A stretch of DNA of 64,000 bases, from positions 1,984,001 through 2,048,000 of the forward strand of contig CM057057.1 in the NCBI GenBank assembly GCA_029945375.1, read 5' to 3'. The notes under the pieces are model-generated. The model worked only from the letters and a program-made list of their open reading frames with translations. It was not told where the DNA came from and made no database searches. The DNA comes from Agaricus subrufescens. Lineage: Eukaryota; Basidiomycota; Agaricomycetes; Agaricales; Agaricaceae. The position numbers and the translations under genes are program-made. Within the stretch, counting starts at the first letter, position 1, and every line of letters starts with the position of its first letter. Shown one piece after another: positions 12,383 to 23,899 of the stretch.

Positions 12383-12481
12383 TTACAAACTGAAGAACCT
12401 TTGATGCTTATATGCCACTAATAGAGTCAAACATGGCCCAACCATGATTTGTTACGAAAATTCAGAATTCAGTGACTACTG

Positions 12482-14377
12482 ATGCGTATACGCATCCAGA
12501 CTCTTCCTCCTCTCCCTGTCCTCAAGGCATGGTTTATTCCGGCTGCACATCAGGGCCTTCTGAACACTGTAGCAGATTTCAAGGCTGTTTTGTCCACCAG
12601 TGTAGTCCTACTCAATGACGCAGGTGTCCAACGGGGAGACATCCAATTGTTGCTGGACGACTTCGAACTTTTGGATGAATCGCAGTTCGATGACGCTCTT
12701 CGGGATGGTGACCTTGTAATGATTAAAAGTCGTTCGCGACAAATCAAAGTCGAAGTCGAGGAAGGTGAGCTCCAGCTGTCTGAACGTGCTCAATGGCATA
12801 TCTGAAGTTTTGTGGACAGCACGTTCGTTTTCAAGGAAGAGAAAATGGCACACCGTAAATGAAAGGGGTTCGAGGAAAAGGACAAAACGTAACGCGTACA
12901 AGAGTGAAGACACCTCTTCGGATTCGGATAGTGATTCCTCGTCCTCTACATCAAGCTCCTCGTCTTCGTCTTCTAGTTCCTCGAGCTCCTCTTCGTCGTC
13001 CTCTACATCATCCTCATCTTCATCCTCTGATGAGTCTGATCATTCAGATGGTTCTACATCATTATCACAGCTGTCTGCCCCTTCCGTACAACACTCCAAA
13101 CTACCCCTTCCCAAACGACCTCCAAAAGCCACTCAGCAGCTGACACAGCGCCTTCCTGTAGCTGTTGCCCGCAAATACGAATCCGAAGCTCCTTTTGTTC
13201 CCCCTGGTCAAGGCAAAGCAACAACTCATGCCCGTAACCTGCGGCGCAGGCGTCTACGCGCAGCCCAATCAGCAACACGTGCTACCATGGCCTTGGAGGC
13301 TATCCAGCCACCGCAAGGCGTGTCGGAGATTAATAGCACGCCCCTTGGCTCACGTACGCTACCTCAACAATCCAAATCAAAAGGGAAAGAGAATCTAGCG
13401 AGCATGGCTAGAGGTAAAGGACTAGGAGCTCGATCAGAAGTTGGTGTAGAGGACAGAAGAGAGGTAATGATGGCCTCACTCGGGAATAAAAACAAAAAGA
13501 GGGGTTACAAGCAATTTTTAATGGGACCTGTGCCGAAGAAGATTGTGTTTGGTCAGGAAGAAGCGTCCGGGGAGCTATCAGACAGATCATTCGAGGCTAA
13601 CGCACCCTCTCAACCAGCATCGGCTTTGACATCTGCACTTCATTCGGAAGTCAACCTTGCCGCCCTTACTCACGAGCAACAGCAAACACCGTCCCTCATA
13701 CCGCCATCCGAAATCCAGGAACGCGGCGAATTACCATCGAATATGTTCGTTACGAGTATCGACGTTGAGGCCGATCTCTGGAACTCGAATGGAAAGAAGA
13801 AAAAGAACAAAAAGAAGCCAACTATTGATGTTCAGCATCAAAGCGACTCTGCGTATGTTAATGCCGAAGAATATGAAGCTGATCTCGACATTACACTCTC
13901 CTATGGCGACGCCGGCATTGAAGCGACGACTGAAGTTTTCAGCAAGTCTCAGCTGACGCCACCCCAGAAGATATTGGATTTTGACTGGGACCAGGCCGAA
14001 CAGTGTTTTGATAATGCCGTAAAAGTCACGGGATTAGACCAACTAAAACAAGTACGAATAGTTGGTTGGACGGTGCGTCTGTACCTGCTGTATCCATAAG
14101 TTTGACGTTTGACGTTTATGAACAGGACTTAGAGCTCAATCCACAAACCTTTACACCTGAGATACTTCTCATCGCGGGCAAGGTATTAGAAGTTTCAGAC
14201 ACGACATCATCAGTCAAAGTGCAACGGCTATTACGACCTGGAAACCTTGAACCTGGATTCTCTGGATTCCTAGCTCCCATCGAGCCTGGAGACGGAGGTG
14301 AAGTGGAGGGTGAGGTGGAGGAATATAGGTGGATTGACATTGAAAAATCGGATTGGCGAGTGTTACGCGAGTTTTGA
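12482..14377 (+). CDS. Coilin-like nuclear protein, 599 aa, 3 exons
   Basis: Resembles coilin, the scaffold of Cajal bodies where spliceosomal snRNPs mature. Exons: 12482-12764, 12808-14072, 14126-14377 (phase closes, 600 codons); an alternative acceptor 12 nt downstream of 12807 also keeps frame. The N-terminal 95 residues look like the coilin self-association domain (IRIQTLPPLPVLKAWF, then IQLLLDDFELLDESQFDDAL and GDLVMIKSR). Next comes a basic patch (SRKRKW, RKRTKRN) followed by a serine run of about 40 residues and long low-complexity, lysine-rich sequence. After the last splice the C terminus reads VGWTDLELNPQTFTPEILL, followed by GKVLEV and a final YRWIDIEKSDWRVLREF, like the Tudor-like fold at the end of coilins. 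The assignment rests on these end domains; the middle is not informative. Confidence 0.6.
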
Positions 14378-15105
14378 ACAAATGGTCGGGTAATTGTCAC
14401 CTTAGAGTGCTGCATGTTTTTTGATTATGGTCTTATAGGTTACATACAAGGTCGGGTCTGTAATCCATTGTATTCGTCTAGGGTGTTCCACTTCTCATGC
14501 ACGTTAACTCTCCATAACGAATATTTTGATCCCACCTCGCGGTCTGGGCTGTCTTCCACAAATGAATGTGGGAATGCGTTTCATATCGAAGTAACAGCAG
14601 TCTATTGAAAACAAGAAATTAAGAGAGCGTCCTCATCTAACATGGAGGAACCCAAGATGTTGGCTCCGTTAGCAGATATACGAGAAATAGTGGCCGCTAC
14701 CAAGGGGTGGTCAAATGTTAATAAGGCCATGAGACGAGAATATGATATCAGATCGAACACCAGCCCACTCTATTTCAGGGAAGTCTAGAAGAGCTCTCCG
14801 CCCCCCGTATCTGCTTTGACTCCGTAACTTAACTACATTTGGAATTTCGGTCAGTTCTGGCCAGAGTGCGGCAAAGCATGAATAACTCACAGTCATCACG
14901 TTCGTGGCTTATTACCGCCTTCAGTTCCTACACGGGAATTCTTGGTTGTCGGTAATACACTCATCGGCTGCTCGCAGGATTTCGCCCGTATGTTTAATAT
15001 TACTCGACAGGCCAATATGGAACCAAAAGCTCCTTGTATCCTTCATGGGTGAAAGTTAGTATTTGCAAAGCCTTACTCCGCTTCACTGACCCCAACAGCA
15101 AAAAG
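14378..15105. other. Intergenic
   Basis: Lies between the 3' ends of the coilin-like gene and DUF6533-like copy B (convergent). I see no supported gene, only short frames without motifs. Confidence 0.45.
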
Positions 15106-16343
15106 CTATAGTTGCCCTGTAAAGTGAGGCATCTCAGCGTTTAATCGAATGATTACATTGGATGTGCCTACTAGGCCAAACAAGAAGGCAACATTTCCAA
15201 TAGAAACAGCTGCGAAATCGGGAGAGTTAGGAAGGTTTGCTTTATCACTGCTTTAAAACATGGTTAACAAGATTTGGCTTACCGGTGTTATATACATAAA
15301 AGCTTATCCCTTCATGAAGTCATGTAAGCAATAATGAGATATCATGTGCCACAAGGTACCGACCATCGCTATAGATTGTTCGAAAGAGACCTGAATTTTT
15401 TCCATAACAGTCTGTGCGGAAAACTCGTTATTTTTGATGTTGGTAGGTCTGGTAATACTCACACATTGATACCCCTCGAATGAGCATTAGGATAAGAACG
15501 ACTGCCATCATAATTAAAAAGGTCTCATGATATTCGAGTTACACAATAAGCTTACCTGCGTCAAAGACGGTATGAATGATAAATGCAGCAGGTAGAAATG
15601 ACCTTTCAAATTGAGGGTAACATCCAAACTCAGATCCGGGAATGTCAAGGACTGGAAGAAGAAAAATGACAAATCTGCACGTATGGGCTATCCACACTTA
15701 AGTCGACATACCAGTCGTGTAATTCAGGGACACCACGTAGAACACAACCATCAAGGATAGCGACAGAGCATACATTCCAAATAAAATATATGTTATATAC
15801 TTTCCTTTGGCCCAGACAGCCCACGTTCGAATTGTTAGGACCACTAATTTCGAACATTAGTGTATATGAGACGCATCTGGTATCAAGGTCTCTTGCTCAC
15901 GATTGACAAAGAAGGCAGAAACCAGAAATAATGCTAATTAAAGTTAGATAATGCCAACAGTCGACATAATGCGCCGGCATACCTCCATCAGCCTTGTACA
16001 GGGTTGTACATTCCGCGAGGGTAAAATTTCCAAAGCGATCTTGATAAAGGGATTAGCATGATCTCTCTTCTGGTTTGATACGGAGTAAAACTTACAAAAA
16101 AGAAATATGAGAGCGTATGAGACGGGCATGTAGCGCGCAAGTGAATACAGAACTTTCATTGATATTCCTTTGACATTCCATATAAGCTTGATCTCGGAGT
16201 CAAAGTTGAGAAGACAGTCGAAAAACTACTGGCAGAATTAATTCTCGATGTCGATATATTTACCGGTTAAGTGCCGGACAGTTGTAAGCACATACTATAA
16301 CTGTGAAACCGGCAACTGGCATCCAAACATAGGTCAAACGCAT
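15106..16343 (-). CDS. DUF6533-like multi-pass membrane protein, copy B, 247 aa, 10 exons
   Basis: Paralogue of the gene at 8131-9368; function unknown. Phase-checked exons (minus): 16343-16296, 16225-16096, 16039-15983, 15933-15901, 15843-15712, 15651-15556, 15501-15463, 15411-15364, 15309-15283, 15239-15106; 744 nt. Key segments: start MRLTYVWMPVAGFTVI, then FFDCLLNFDSEIKLIW, LARYMPVSYALIF, TLAECTTLY, the signature LTIRTWAVWAKGKYI, LMLIRGVS, LFRTIYSDG-ISFYVYNT and the last hydrophobic span VAFLFGLVGTSNVII. Exons 2, 4, 5, 7, 8 and 9 have exactly the same length as in copy A (130, 33, 132, 39, 48, 27 nt). An apparent in-frame TGA at 15320-15322 falls inside the intron between exons 8 and 9, whose acceptor is CATGAAG, so the gene reads intact. 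Confidence 0.75.
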
Positions 16344-17070
16344 CCTTTACTTTAGGTAAGATGTGACCTACTCTCAGTATACTACAAAATACGTATAGTG
16401 AGCTGCATGAAGAAGACCATAATGGCTTAAGATTGAATGAGACATACGGCCACATTCCTGTATGCTTGAATTCCATGTGCAAGTTCAGCTAGTGGCGAAA
16501 TTCCGGTAGGGTCTGTCATATTGGGTTTCCGCTAGAAGCGATTTACTCTGAGAGATTGTAGATGCAACAGAACTAGAGAAACCAAAGCTAACTATCGAGG
16601 TTCTTAACGATAAACGACTCGTCTCACGGTTAGTATAAGCATCTGATGAAATGACGCGAGTATTGTACTGCCCACATTCAAGTATCATCTTCCTTGATGT
16701 ATGACAAGTTTCAGTGGTTGAGTTGGTACTATTTTAAGCAGCAACGCTGCACAGCCACTTTGCCTCCAGAAATTCTACCGTCTAAGGTATTGGGGCCCCC
16801 AACATATACAGAAAGCGACAAGACCACAATTTCAAGTCCTACAATTTACACAAAAGTCGCAAAGTCCTCATTTGAATAGCATGCCTTTTATGAGAATCAT
16901 TGCTATCATACGAGCCGATGTGGCAGTGCTAGATTGAAAGAACGGGTGATAGCATCCCATGATGAAGACAATGCCATCAATCGAGTCAACGGGCCTGATG
17001 AATCGAAGTAGTACGACCACACTTCCTGATTGATAAGTGGCTACAGGTGAGTGGTATGCCCTGAATTGTG
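16344..17070. other. Intergenic, boundary of the transposon region
   Basis: Contains the presumed promoter of DUF6533-like copy B and then sequence without coding signal up to the target-site duplication of the hAT-type element. Nothing else supported. Confidence 0.4.
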
Positions 17071-17078
17071 AGTCAGAT

Positions 17079-17982
17079 CAGTGATGTGCCATCAGTCAGC
17101 AACGTCAGCAGATGCTGCTGATCAGCAGCAGCAGATGCCAGCAAGTCAGCATCTGCTGACCAGCGCTCAGCTCTCCCACACTAAGTATTAAGATTACGTG
17201 GGTCAGTAAACTGCAGCAGATCAACGATCTGCTGCGTTCCCACACTGCCCTATCAAACTGGTCGGGTTCAATCATCTCTGACCATATCGTGATTTTCGTT
17301 CAACTATGGATTCACGACCTACACTCTACTAAATATTGCTAGCTATAGCAATTGTTAAATAAACTGTCTTTACCAATTGAATTTTGAAGATGAGCTTGAT
17401 ATTTATGAATTACTTGATCGGGATGCTGATGGAGATCTTGTGGGTGATGAGGGTCTTGATTCGTCGACAGGAGCTATACTTGTGTTATAATGTAAATGAT
17501 TGAGGTGGGGACCGACTTTCTGTACATATAGTAGAGAGTTTGTTTGTACACTCTATTTTGCATAACATGACATTATTTATCTTTGTTTTTAAGTGAAGTT
17601 TACAAGCGCATAATGTTCATAAGACATGATTCGGAGGCATATTCAATGAGGGGCTAACAAACATCATCAGTTTGATCAAATTATATAAGCCATGCCTGGA
17701 TCCGGCTGATAGCTGCTGCTGCTGCTGCGAGCTCTGTTGGCAGTGAATGGCTAAGCGTTTAATGCAATTTCCTACTTTCCACTATACAGCAGTATTTATC
17801 CTCAATTTTACCATGGCTTATAATTGCCTACTGTTGATGGTGCGCTATTTGAGGTCTCATTTCAGAATAAATAACACATTGGTTTGATTACATCATCCAA
17901 GGTATACCATATTTAGGTGATGGCTGCTGCTGCTGAGGGCGGAGTCAGCAAGTCATCTGCTGACAAAGCAGGTACATCACTG
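17079..17982. mobile_element. Non-autonomous hAT-type DNA transposon (MITE-like), 904 bp
   Basis: Flanked by a perfect 8-bp target-site duplication AGTCAGAT (17071-17078 and 17983-17990). The ends are inverted repeats starting CAGTGATGT (left) and ending ACATCACTG (right); similarity continues inward through repeated CAGCAGATG/CATCTGCTG words at 17100-17160 and 17920-17965. An 8-bp duplication and CAGTG-type ends are the hallmarks of the hAT superfamily. The inside has no transposase frame, so the copy depends on an autonomous relative. Its right end supplies the first codons (MMAAAAEGG) of an apparent long frame that runs on into the LINE; that start is an artefact of two adjacent insertions. 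Confidence 0.82.
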
Positions 17983-18044
17983 AGTCAGATGACTGACTGG
18001 TGGGCAGTGTTGCTCATCAGTGTTCTCTCAAGAATTGATGAAGG

Positions 18045-20819
18045 CATACATTCCTTTCTTGCCTCTTACCTTCATCATCCCAGTGAAAAAAGTAGCACAC
18101 TAAGGAATACATTGTGTCTTTGGCCCATCTGCCTCCACATGAGTGAATCCCACGTTCCAGACTCCCAACTGTCCCCCCCTCCCCCCCTCCCTCCTGATTT
18201 TGACTCCATCGCTGCATGCTGCACAACTCATCTTGCTGCCAAGCAAGCCAAACACGCCATCAGAGCACAAGCCCGTGAACTCACAGACAAGGGCTTCAAC
18301 CCAAAAAATGATATGCTTGGAAGGAAAAGCAGATCTAAGGTGAGTAGCGTCCGTTCATCCTCTGCCATCCCCACCAGAAGGACTCCTGTGCCCAGCAGCA
18401 CTCCTGCACAACTAACCGAGGACAACCTCCTCGCACACAGCACTACTTACAACATGGGACCAGACCCTGGACCTTGTGGCTGTTCCAGACCCTCATCTGC
18501 CATCATCCCTAACCCACATGTAGCCCTGTCTGTGTCAAGCATCTCAGATGAATCCCTCACCCCCTCCAAAATCACCAAAGCCCAGGAAAACAGGGGCAAA
18601 CACATGTCCAAGATGTTGGACAAAGAAATTCATGCTGAATTCAAGAGCCTCATACACGAGGAAGAGTTTCAACATCTCACTGATAAACAAATCGAGCACA
18701 GGCTTGCTAACGTTTCTAGGTCATGTGCCCTGTTGCCATCACCAAGACAGGCTCCCTGTATTCCAAGCGGTGATCCAACCACCCCACCCACCAACAAGAA
18801 CCTGATCTTGTATGTTGACAAGACTCTGAGGTCACCCACTGTCACTAGAGCCCCCACTAGTGTTGTCAATGCCTTGTGGGAAAGTGACACTGATGTGAAC
18901 CCATTAGAAATCACTCACAACCAACAGGTGAATGACTTCAAGACTTCCATCATGTTCAGTAAAGTGGGTGTTGATCACATCAACATCCCTGATATCCACT
19001 GCCCCGGTACCCCAACTCCTGCCCCCCTTAAAAAGGCATTCTCCTTAGAAGAGATGGACCACATTCACACTCTGTGGTCCAAACTCATAGTCTATTATGA
19101 CAGTTTCATTCCAGAATTCATACCTAACATGCACATTCTAGCAGAACCAGCATACAGGTTTATTAAAGGATATCCCACCACTCAATGGGCAGATGTTAAA
19201 GTCAGCCTTAACACTGCCAAAGAGCTATATACTAATCTCCCCCAGTACAACCCCTACCACCCTGCCCCAGACACCAAGGTCCTGCCATTCACAGACATGA
19301 ATGCTATGGACACTAAAGAAGACCCCTCACTCCCTCTCCCTCCGACCTCCCCAGCTCACTCTGAGCTGTCTTACGCCTCCCCCAAACCCACAACCCATAC
19401 CAATGACAAAGAGTTCCCAGCCCTTGGCTCCACCCACATCCTGCACATCCCTTCCAACCCAGCACCTTTCCCCCCCCAAGGCTCAGGCCCCCGCCCCAGC
19501 TCGCTCCCATTCCCCCATCAGAATGGGACCCCCTAAACCCCTCCCAAAACCCACCCAAACTAAACCAGCATTCACAAAACCAGTGGGTGACCTCAAGTCA
19601 TCCATCAAGGACATGTCACACTTAGGTACAAAAGGCAAATCCGCCTTACTACAGAAAATTGACAAAGCAGCCAAGCTTGCCAACAAGCAAGCCATCAAAG
19701 AACATGCAAAAATACATGCAGATAAGTATGGAAAACCTAAAAAAAATGCCTCTTCTCCTGCACCCAAAACCTCCTACACTGACACAGCCAAGCTGGCCCC
19801 CATGCCTTACACTCCTGAAGTGCAGAAGTTACTAACCCAAATTCTAGCATCAGATCTAGATAATGATGCTAAGAAGAACACCATCGCCAGGCTTGAATGC
19901 ATCCCTGCCCCCAAGATCAAAAACCCCCCCCAAGCCCATTAACCCCAAGGCTACCCCCACCCCCAAACAAGTGGCCATCTCCAAGGGCCTGAGTCGGAAA
20001 GCAGCCATCTTCAACCTAGACTCCACCCTCCATGCCACTCACCTCACCAACATCGGGTCTGTCACCGAACGCATGAATAAGTCCCTCATGGGCATCTGAA
20101 GCATAGTCAGAGTAGAAACAGGAAAGATTGTAGGAGATACCTTCCACCTATATCTTAACATTGTTCCCAGGGAAGCAGAGTTCAAAGATCTCTGCCTAGC
20201 CCTCCAATCCGCTGTATTGAGGGAACAGGACCTCCCTGAGAACACCTTGATCCCTTACGCTCCTCAATCCACTGCCCACCTCATCCTCAAGGGGTTCAAC
20301 TATTACACCATGCAATACAGCAAACACAATGAAGACATCCTTACAGGACAACAGGTCCTTGAATTCATGGGAAGGAATTTGCATCTTAACAGCCTTATGT
20401 GTGTCTGTACCCTATGAGTTGTCCGATCTAAAGGATCATATGATGCCACAGTCATTTTTGTTGATGTATGGGACTCCCAAAATGGAGCCAACACCAAACA
20501 CATTGTTAACAAACCATACCACATTAACGGCAAACTAATCTGTATAAAGTATGCCAGACCCAGGGAGTTTGTCCCTCAATGTCAAAAGTGTTGGTCTTGG
20601 CAACACAGCACCTCAGCATGCAGAATCAATCATCACAAATGCACCTGATGCAGTGATGGCCACCGCACGGACAACCACAATTTCTTCTCTGAGTGCTGTG
20701 CTAAATCATGAACAGATACACATTCCAGAATGCCCACACCCACCCAAATGCATGAACTGCAGAGGAGAGCATGTTGCATACAACTCCCAATGCGAATACA
20801 AACAGCATCAACATGACTG
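18045..20819 (+). pseudogene. LINE ORF1 (gag-like, zinc-knuckle RNA-binding protein), broken
   Basis: Would coat the LINE RNA. Coding signal runs in three successive frames: one to about 19470, a second from the 8-C run at 19470-19477 to the next 8-C run at 19924-19931, and a third to the end. The third frame has in-frame TGA stops at 20097-20099, 20415-20417 and 20646-20648, each where Arg would fit (for example KCT-stop-CSDGHRTD). The C-terminal part has Cys/His-rich segments, CQKCWSWQHSTSACRINHHKC and CPHPPKCMNCRGEHVAYNSQC, typical of LINE ORF1 zinc knuckles. The upstream ATG at 17917 lies outside the LINE, in the hAT-type element, and is not the native start. Confidence 0.75.
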
Positions 20820-20987
20820 ACAGTGGCACTTCAAACAAAACAAAGAGGATAGAGAATGATGTATCACATCTCGTAAGGCAGCTATTAAAGCCACTGACCC
20901 CAACAGAGTCATCACCCCTCATGATTAATCACAACGACACGGCCCCCACAGATGAGTGTTGAATACTCACCCCCCCTTCTTTTAAAT

Positions 20988-22464
20988 TATGGTCTTATAA
21001 CACTAACAAGAGCTGGGAGAACACTTCTCTCATGCTCAAACACTGCTCCCCATTCATCAACATTATCTTATTCCAGGAACCTGGCTGGAAATGTGTCCAG
21101 CCTCAACTGTCCATCACCAACAGAGATGGAGACAATGCCTTCGGCCCCCCCATTCATTCCTCTTGGATCCCTGTTCTTCTGGCATTCGACAACACACAAG
21201 AAACGGCCTTCAGACCTTGTGTCTTAACATATGTCAACAGAAGACTAGCATCCCTCACCCCTCAGTACAGGTCTGACATCACTAAACATCCAGATGTCTC
21301 AATCATCACCCTCAAGCACCCCGGCAAAATGCGACAAATGACCAACATCATCAATGTGTACAACAACAGCCACACTAATGCTGGTCTCACTTTTCTTGAG
21401 AACCATACTCACCTCATCCCCAACATAGACATATGCACAGGAGACTTCAATATCCAGGATAATGAATGGGACTGGGGAGCCAGATCACATCATGGCCCGA
21501 ATTCCCTCAGCTCACTCATTGATGTTACTAGTACCCTCAGCACTCTCTGAGCTATCCCCACTAACCCCCTCACTCCCACACACATACCGCATCAACAAGA
21601 AGGGGTAAGACCCTCGGTCATTGACTTATGCTTTGCTGTGCCCCAATTCATTGAGGATGAGAGATTCCACATGGAGGTCCAGGATGACAACACCAGCAGA
21701 CTCAGGTTGGACCATAACCCAATTCTTATCAAGATTCCCAACAAGGGGCAAGAAGACACTGTAGGTAAAGTGTTCCTTGATAAATTCTCCCAAGAAGAAG
21801 ATCACTTCATCCAGGAAGTGATCACGAATACTAACAACCTTAGAATTAATTGTGGACTCCCATCCAATGCAGAAGGAGTCAAGCTCTTCACTCAAGGTAT
21901 GGCTAATATCTTCCTAAATGCATGGAACACACATGCTGTTATGGCTAAACCATCCTGCCACTCGAAAAAGTAGTGGGACAAAGAATGTAAAACCCTGTTC
22001 AATGACATGAGGCATAACCACCAACATGGTCACAAACAGAATCCTACTAAATATACAGCCCTTAGGAAAATGGCCAGAGCCAAAAGAAATGCTTACTTCA
22101 GCAAAACCATCAAACATACAGTCATTGACAAGAAACAGCCATGGGATCTGATTGATTGGACATGGGAACAGAAACTTCCTGCAACCAAAGCAATCTTAGA
22201 CCAAAATGGTAACCCATGTCATGACAATGACACCCTTTTTGATGCCATTCACTCTACTTTCAATTCAGCTAACAACAGCCCAGTCAACTTTGACAGAGTT
22301 TTGTCTTGCCTTCCCCCCCTCCCTGAATGAAGATGGAACCCTTTTTCCCCCCTTGAACTCACTGATGCTCTCCGCAGCTGCTCTAAGAACTCTGCCCCTG
22401 GCCCAGACCACATCTCATGGCACCTTCTCAAACATCTCATTAGATCATCCCCGGAATTCACCGC
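20988..22464 (+). pseudogene. LINE ORF2, 5' part: endonuclease and start of reverse transcriptase
   Basis: Apurinic/apyrimidinic-type endonuclease that would nick the target DNA for target-primed reverse transcription. Visible: the start WSYNTNKSWENT, LFQEPGW (catalytic Glu), the TGDFNIQDNEWDWG motif and LDHNPILIKI near the end. In-frame TGA at 21548-21550 and TAG at 21971-21973. Frameshifts occur near C-runs (22313-22319 and about 22342); the true frame then gives NSAPGPDHISWHLLKHL, the conserved start of LINE reverse transcriptases, and ends PEFTA at the gypsy insertion point. The coding sequence resumes at 36776. Confidence 0.8.
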
Positions 22465-23814
22465 TGATACGGCCCGCGCCGTTTTACGCGTAGAAATGTA
22501 CTAGCTAGTATTTACAAGGGTATAACACCCACTAGCCAAGGTGCAGGGTCAGAACCTAACCATCTCTCGACACCTCAATAGTATCTCTCGTAGTCTGATA
22601 AATCCGCCTTGACTCTTATACGGGAAAACTGTACCGTGTAAGGCAAATATAGTCACTAGCTACCAGGAATGATCCGAGTAGAGGCATTAGATCTGGTGGT
22701 GACAACTAATTAGGCCGAAATACGACGATGACGCTCTAACTACCTAGACGAAACGTCGATTTATGCTTAGCGAAACTACAGATCACTCCTCCCGAGATAT
22801 ACTATTCGAAGCAGTTGACCCGCAGAAGACATCGGCTCGGACAGGGAACGGCTATCACGCAAACTAGCGAGCTGAAATCCCATCAGATTATCGTGGACCC
22901 ACTAGCTAGCCGGACATATCACCGATTAGGATTCTCATCACATATCGATAACGAATCTGAACGGATAGAACGTTCAGCCAAGCGGCCTTCGGCATTCTGA
23001 AACCTGACAACGTACCCATGTGGATGCCAGGGGTAGCACAATGGGGACTAGCTACCATTGTTAGTTGGAAGGGGTAAGGTGCTAAGCGACGTCAGGCAGC
23101 ACCTGCTCCAACCATGATGATTGGTGCGGATAGGATCTATCCGTACCCTCAGCCCAGTCCATATGATACCCTTAGCAATAGTAGAACTACTTTGTTAATA
23201 TTTGTACGCATAATGTGAATATAAAAACCCTCTAGCTAGCGTCAAGAAAGGCAAGCAATCTCCGGCCCACGTCTAGCTTTGAGGATCGTGATTTGTAAAG
23301 TAGCGATCTAATAAGTGAATAACAACTAGCTTGCGAGAGAGCTTCTAGAAAAACTCAGACTAGTTCAGCAGTTCACGTCGGAGACGCTACCCGTTCAGAG
23401 AATTCACTAGGTTGACAGTGATACGATAGTTTAAGAGACTAGCTAGGCTACCATCGCACGCTTATATCCAGCAGAGGTGTAAGTCGGTGCTAGCTTGAGT
23501 TGTAATTGCGGAGTCGGTGGATAACTGGCGAGTTAGATCATCGCAGCTCCTCATTAAACGTCATTGGTGCGACTTAGTTTGGCTACAACGCAGTAGCTAG
23601 AGTTCAAAGTTCACGTAGCCCTTCGGCCCGTTCGTAGCTAGAACAAGTTTGAGGATTCTTTTATTTGGAATTCCTTCTTTATTAACTTTAACTTCGAAAT
23701 AACCTTTTCTCTTGAACATCTCCCCACGAACTTGCATTTACGAGTACTAGTTAGTGAAGTGTGGTGTGTTTATTAAACTAGCTACACCCTTAACGTTTCA
23801 TTTACTACCTCTAC
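22465..23814 (+). repeat. 5' LTR of the gypsy element
   Basis: Begins TGATACGGCC and ends CCTCTAC (or one base later as CTACA). Compared with the 3' LTR it has one extra G in a G-run near 23044, and three substitutions near 23173, 23261 and 23386. TATA-like AATATAAAAACC lies near 23218-23229. The sequence is crowded with CTAG tetranucleotides. A 63-codon frame (22815-23000) is present in both LTRs but has no motif and is probably not translated. Confidence 0.93.
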
Positions 23815-23817
23815 ATC

Positions 23818-23835
23818 TGGAGCCCACCGCGAGGG
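23818..23835 (+). other. Primer-binding site for minus-strand synthesis
   Basis: Three to four bases after the 5' LTR comes TGGAGCCCACCGCGAGGG. TGG at the start is the complement of a tRNA 3' CCA end, and the distance from the LTR is normal for Ty3/gypsy. I cannot assign the primer tRNA from memory. Confidence 0.65.
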
Positions 23836-23899
23836 GAGTTTCAGTGTAAAGGTTTTATTCGATATTTCATATCCTTTTACTTCTACTTCTTCAAGGCAC

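Noticed and set aside
15320..15322. In-frame TGA that seemed to make DUF6533-like copy B a pseudogene
   Set aside because: Alignment with copy A shows an intron here (15310-15363, acceptor CATGAAG); exon lengths on both sides equal those of copy A and the total phase closes.
17100..17240. CAGCAGATG/CTGCTGATC cluster as a CRISPR or microsatellite
   Set aside because: Units are irregular and in both orientations; they are subterminal repeats of the hAT-type element.
17917..19536. 539-codon frame taken as one protein
   Set aside because: It begins inside a hAT-type element and crosses the LINE boundary at 18045; the N-terminal 43 codons are not part of LINE ORF1.
22815..23000. 63-codon frame present in both LTRs
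   Set aside because: Identical presence follows from LTR duplication; no motif or context suggests translation.
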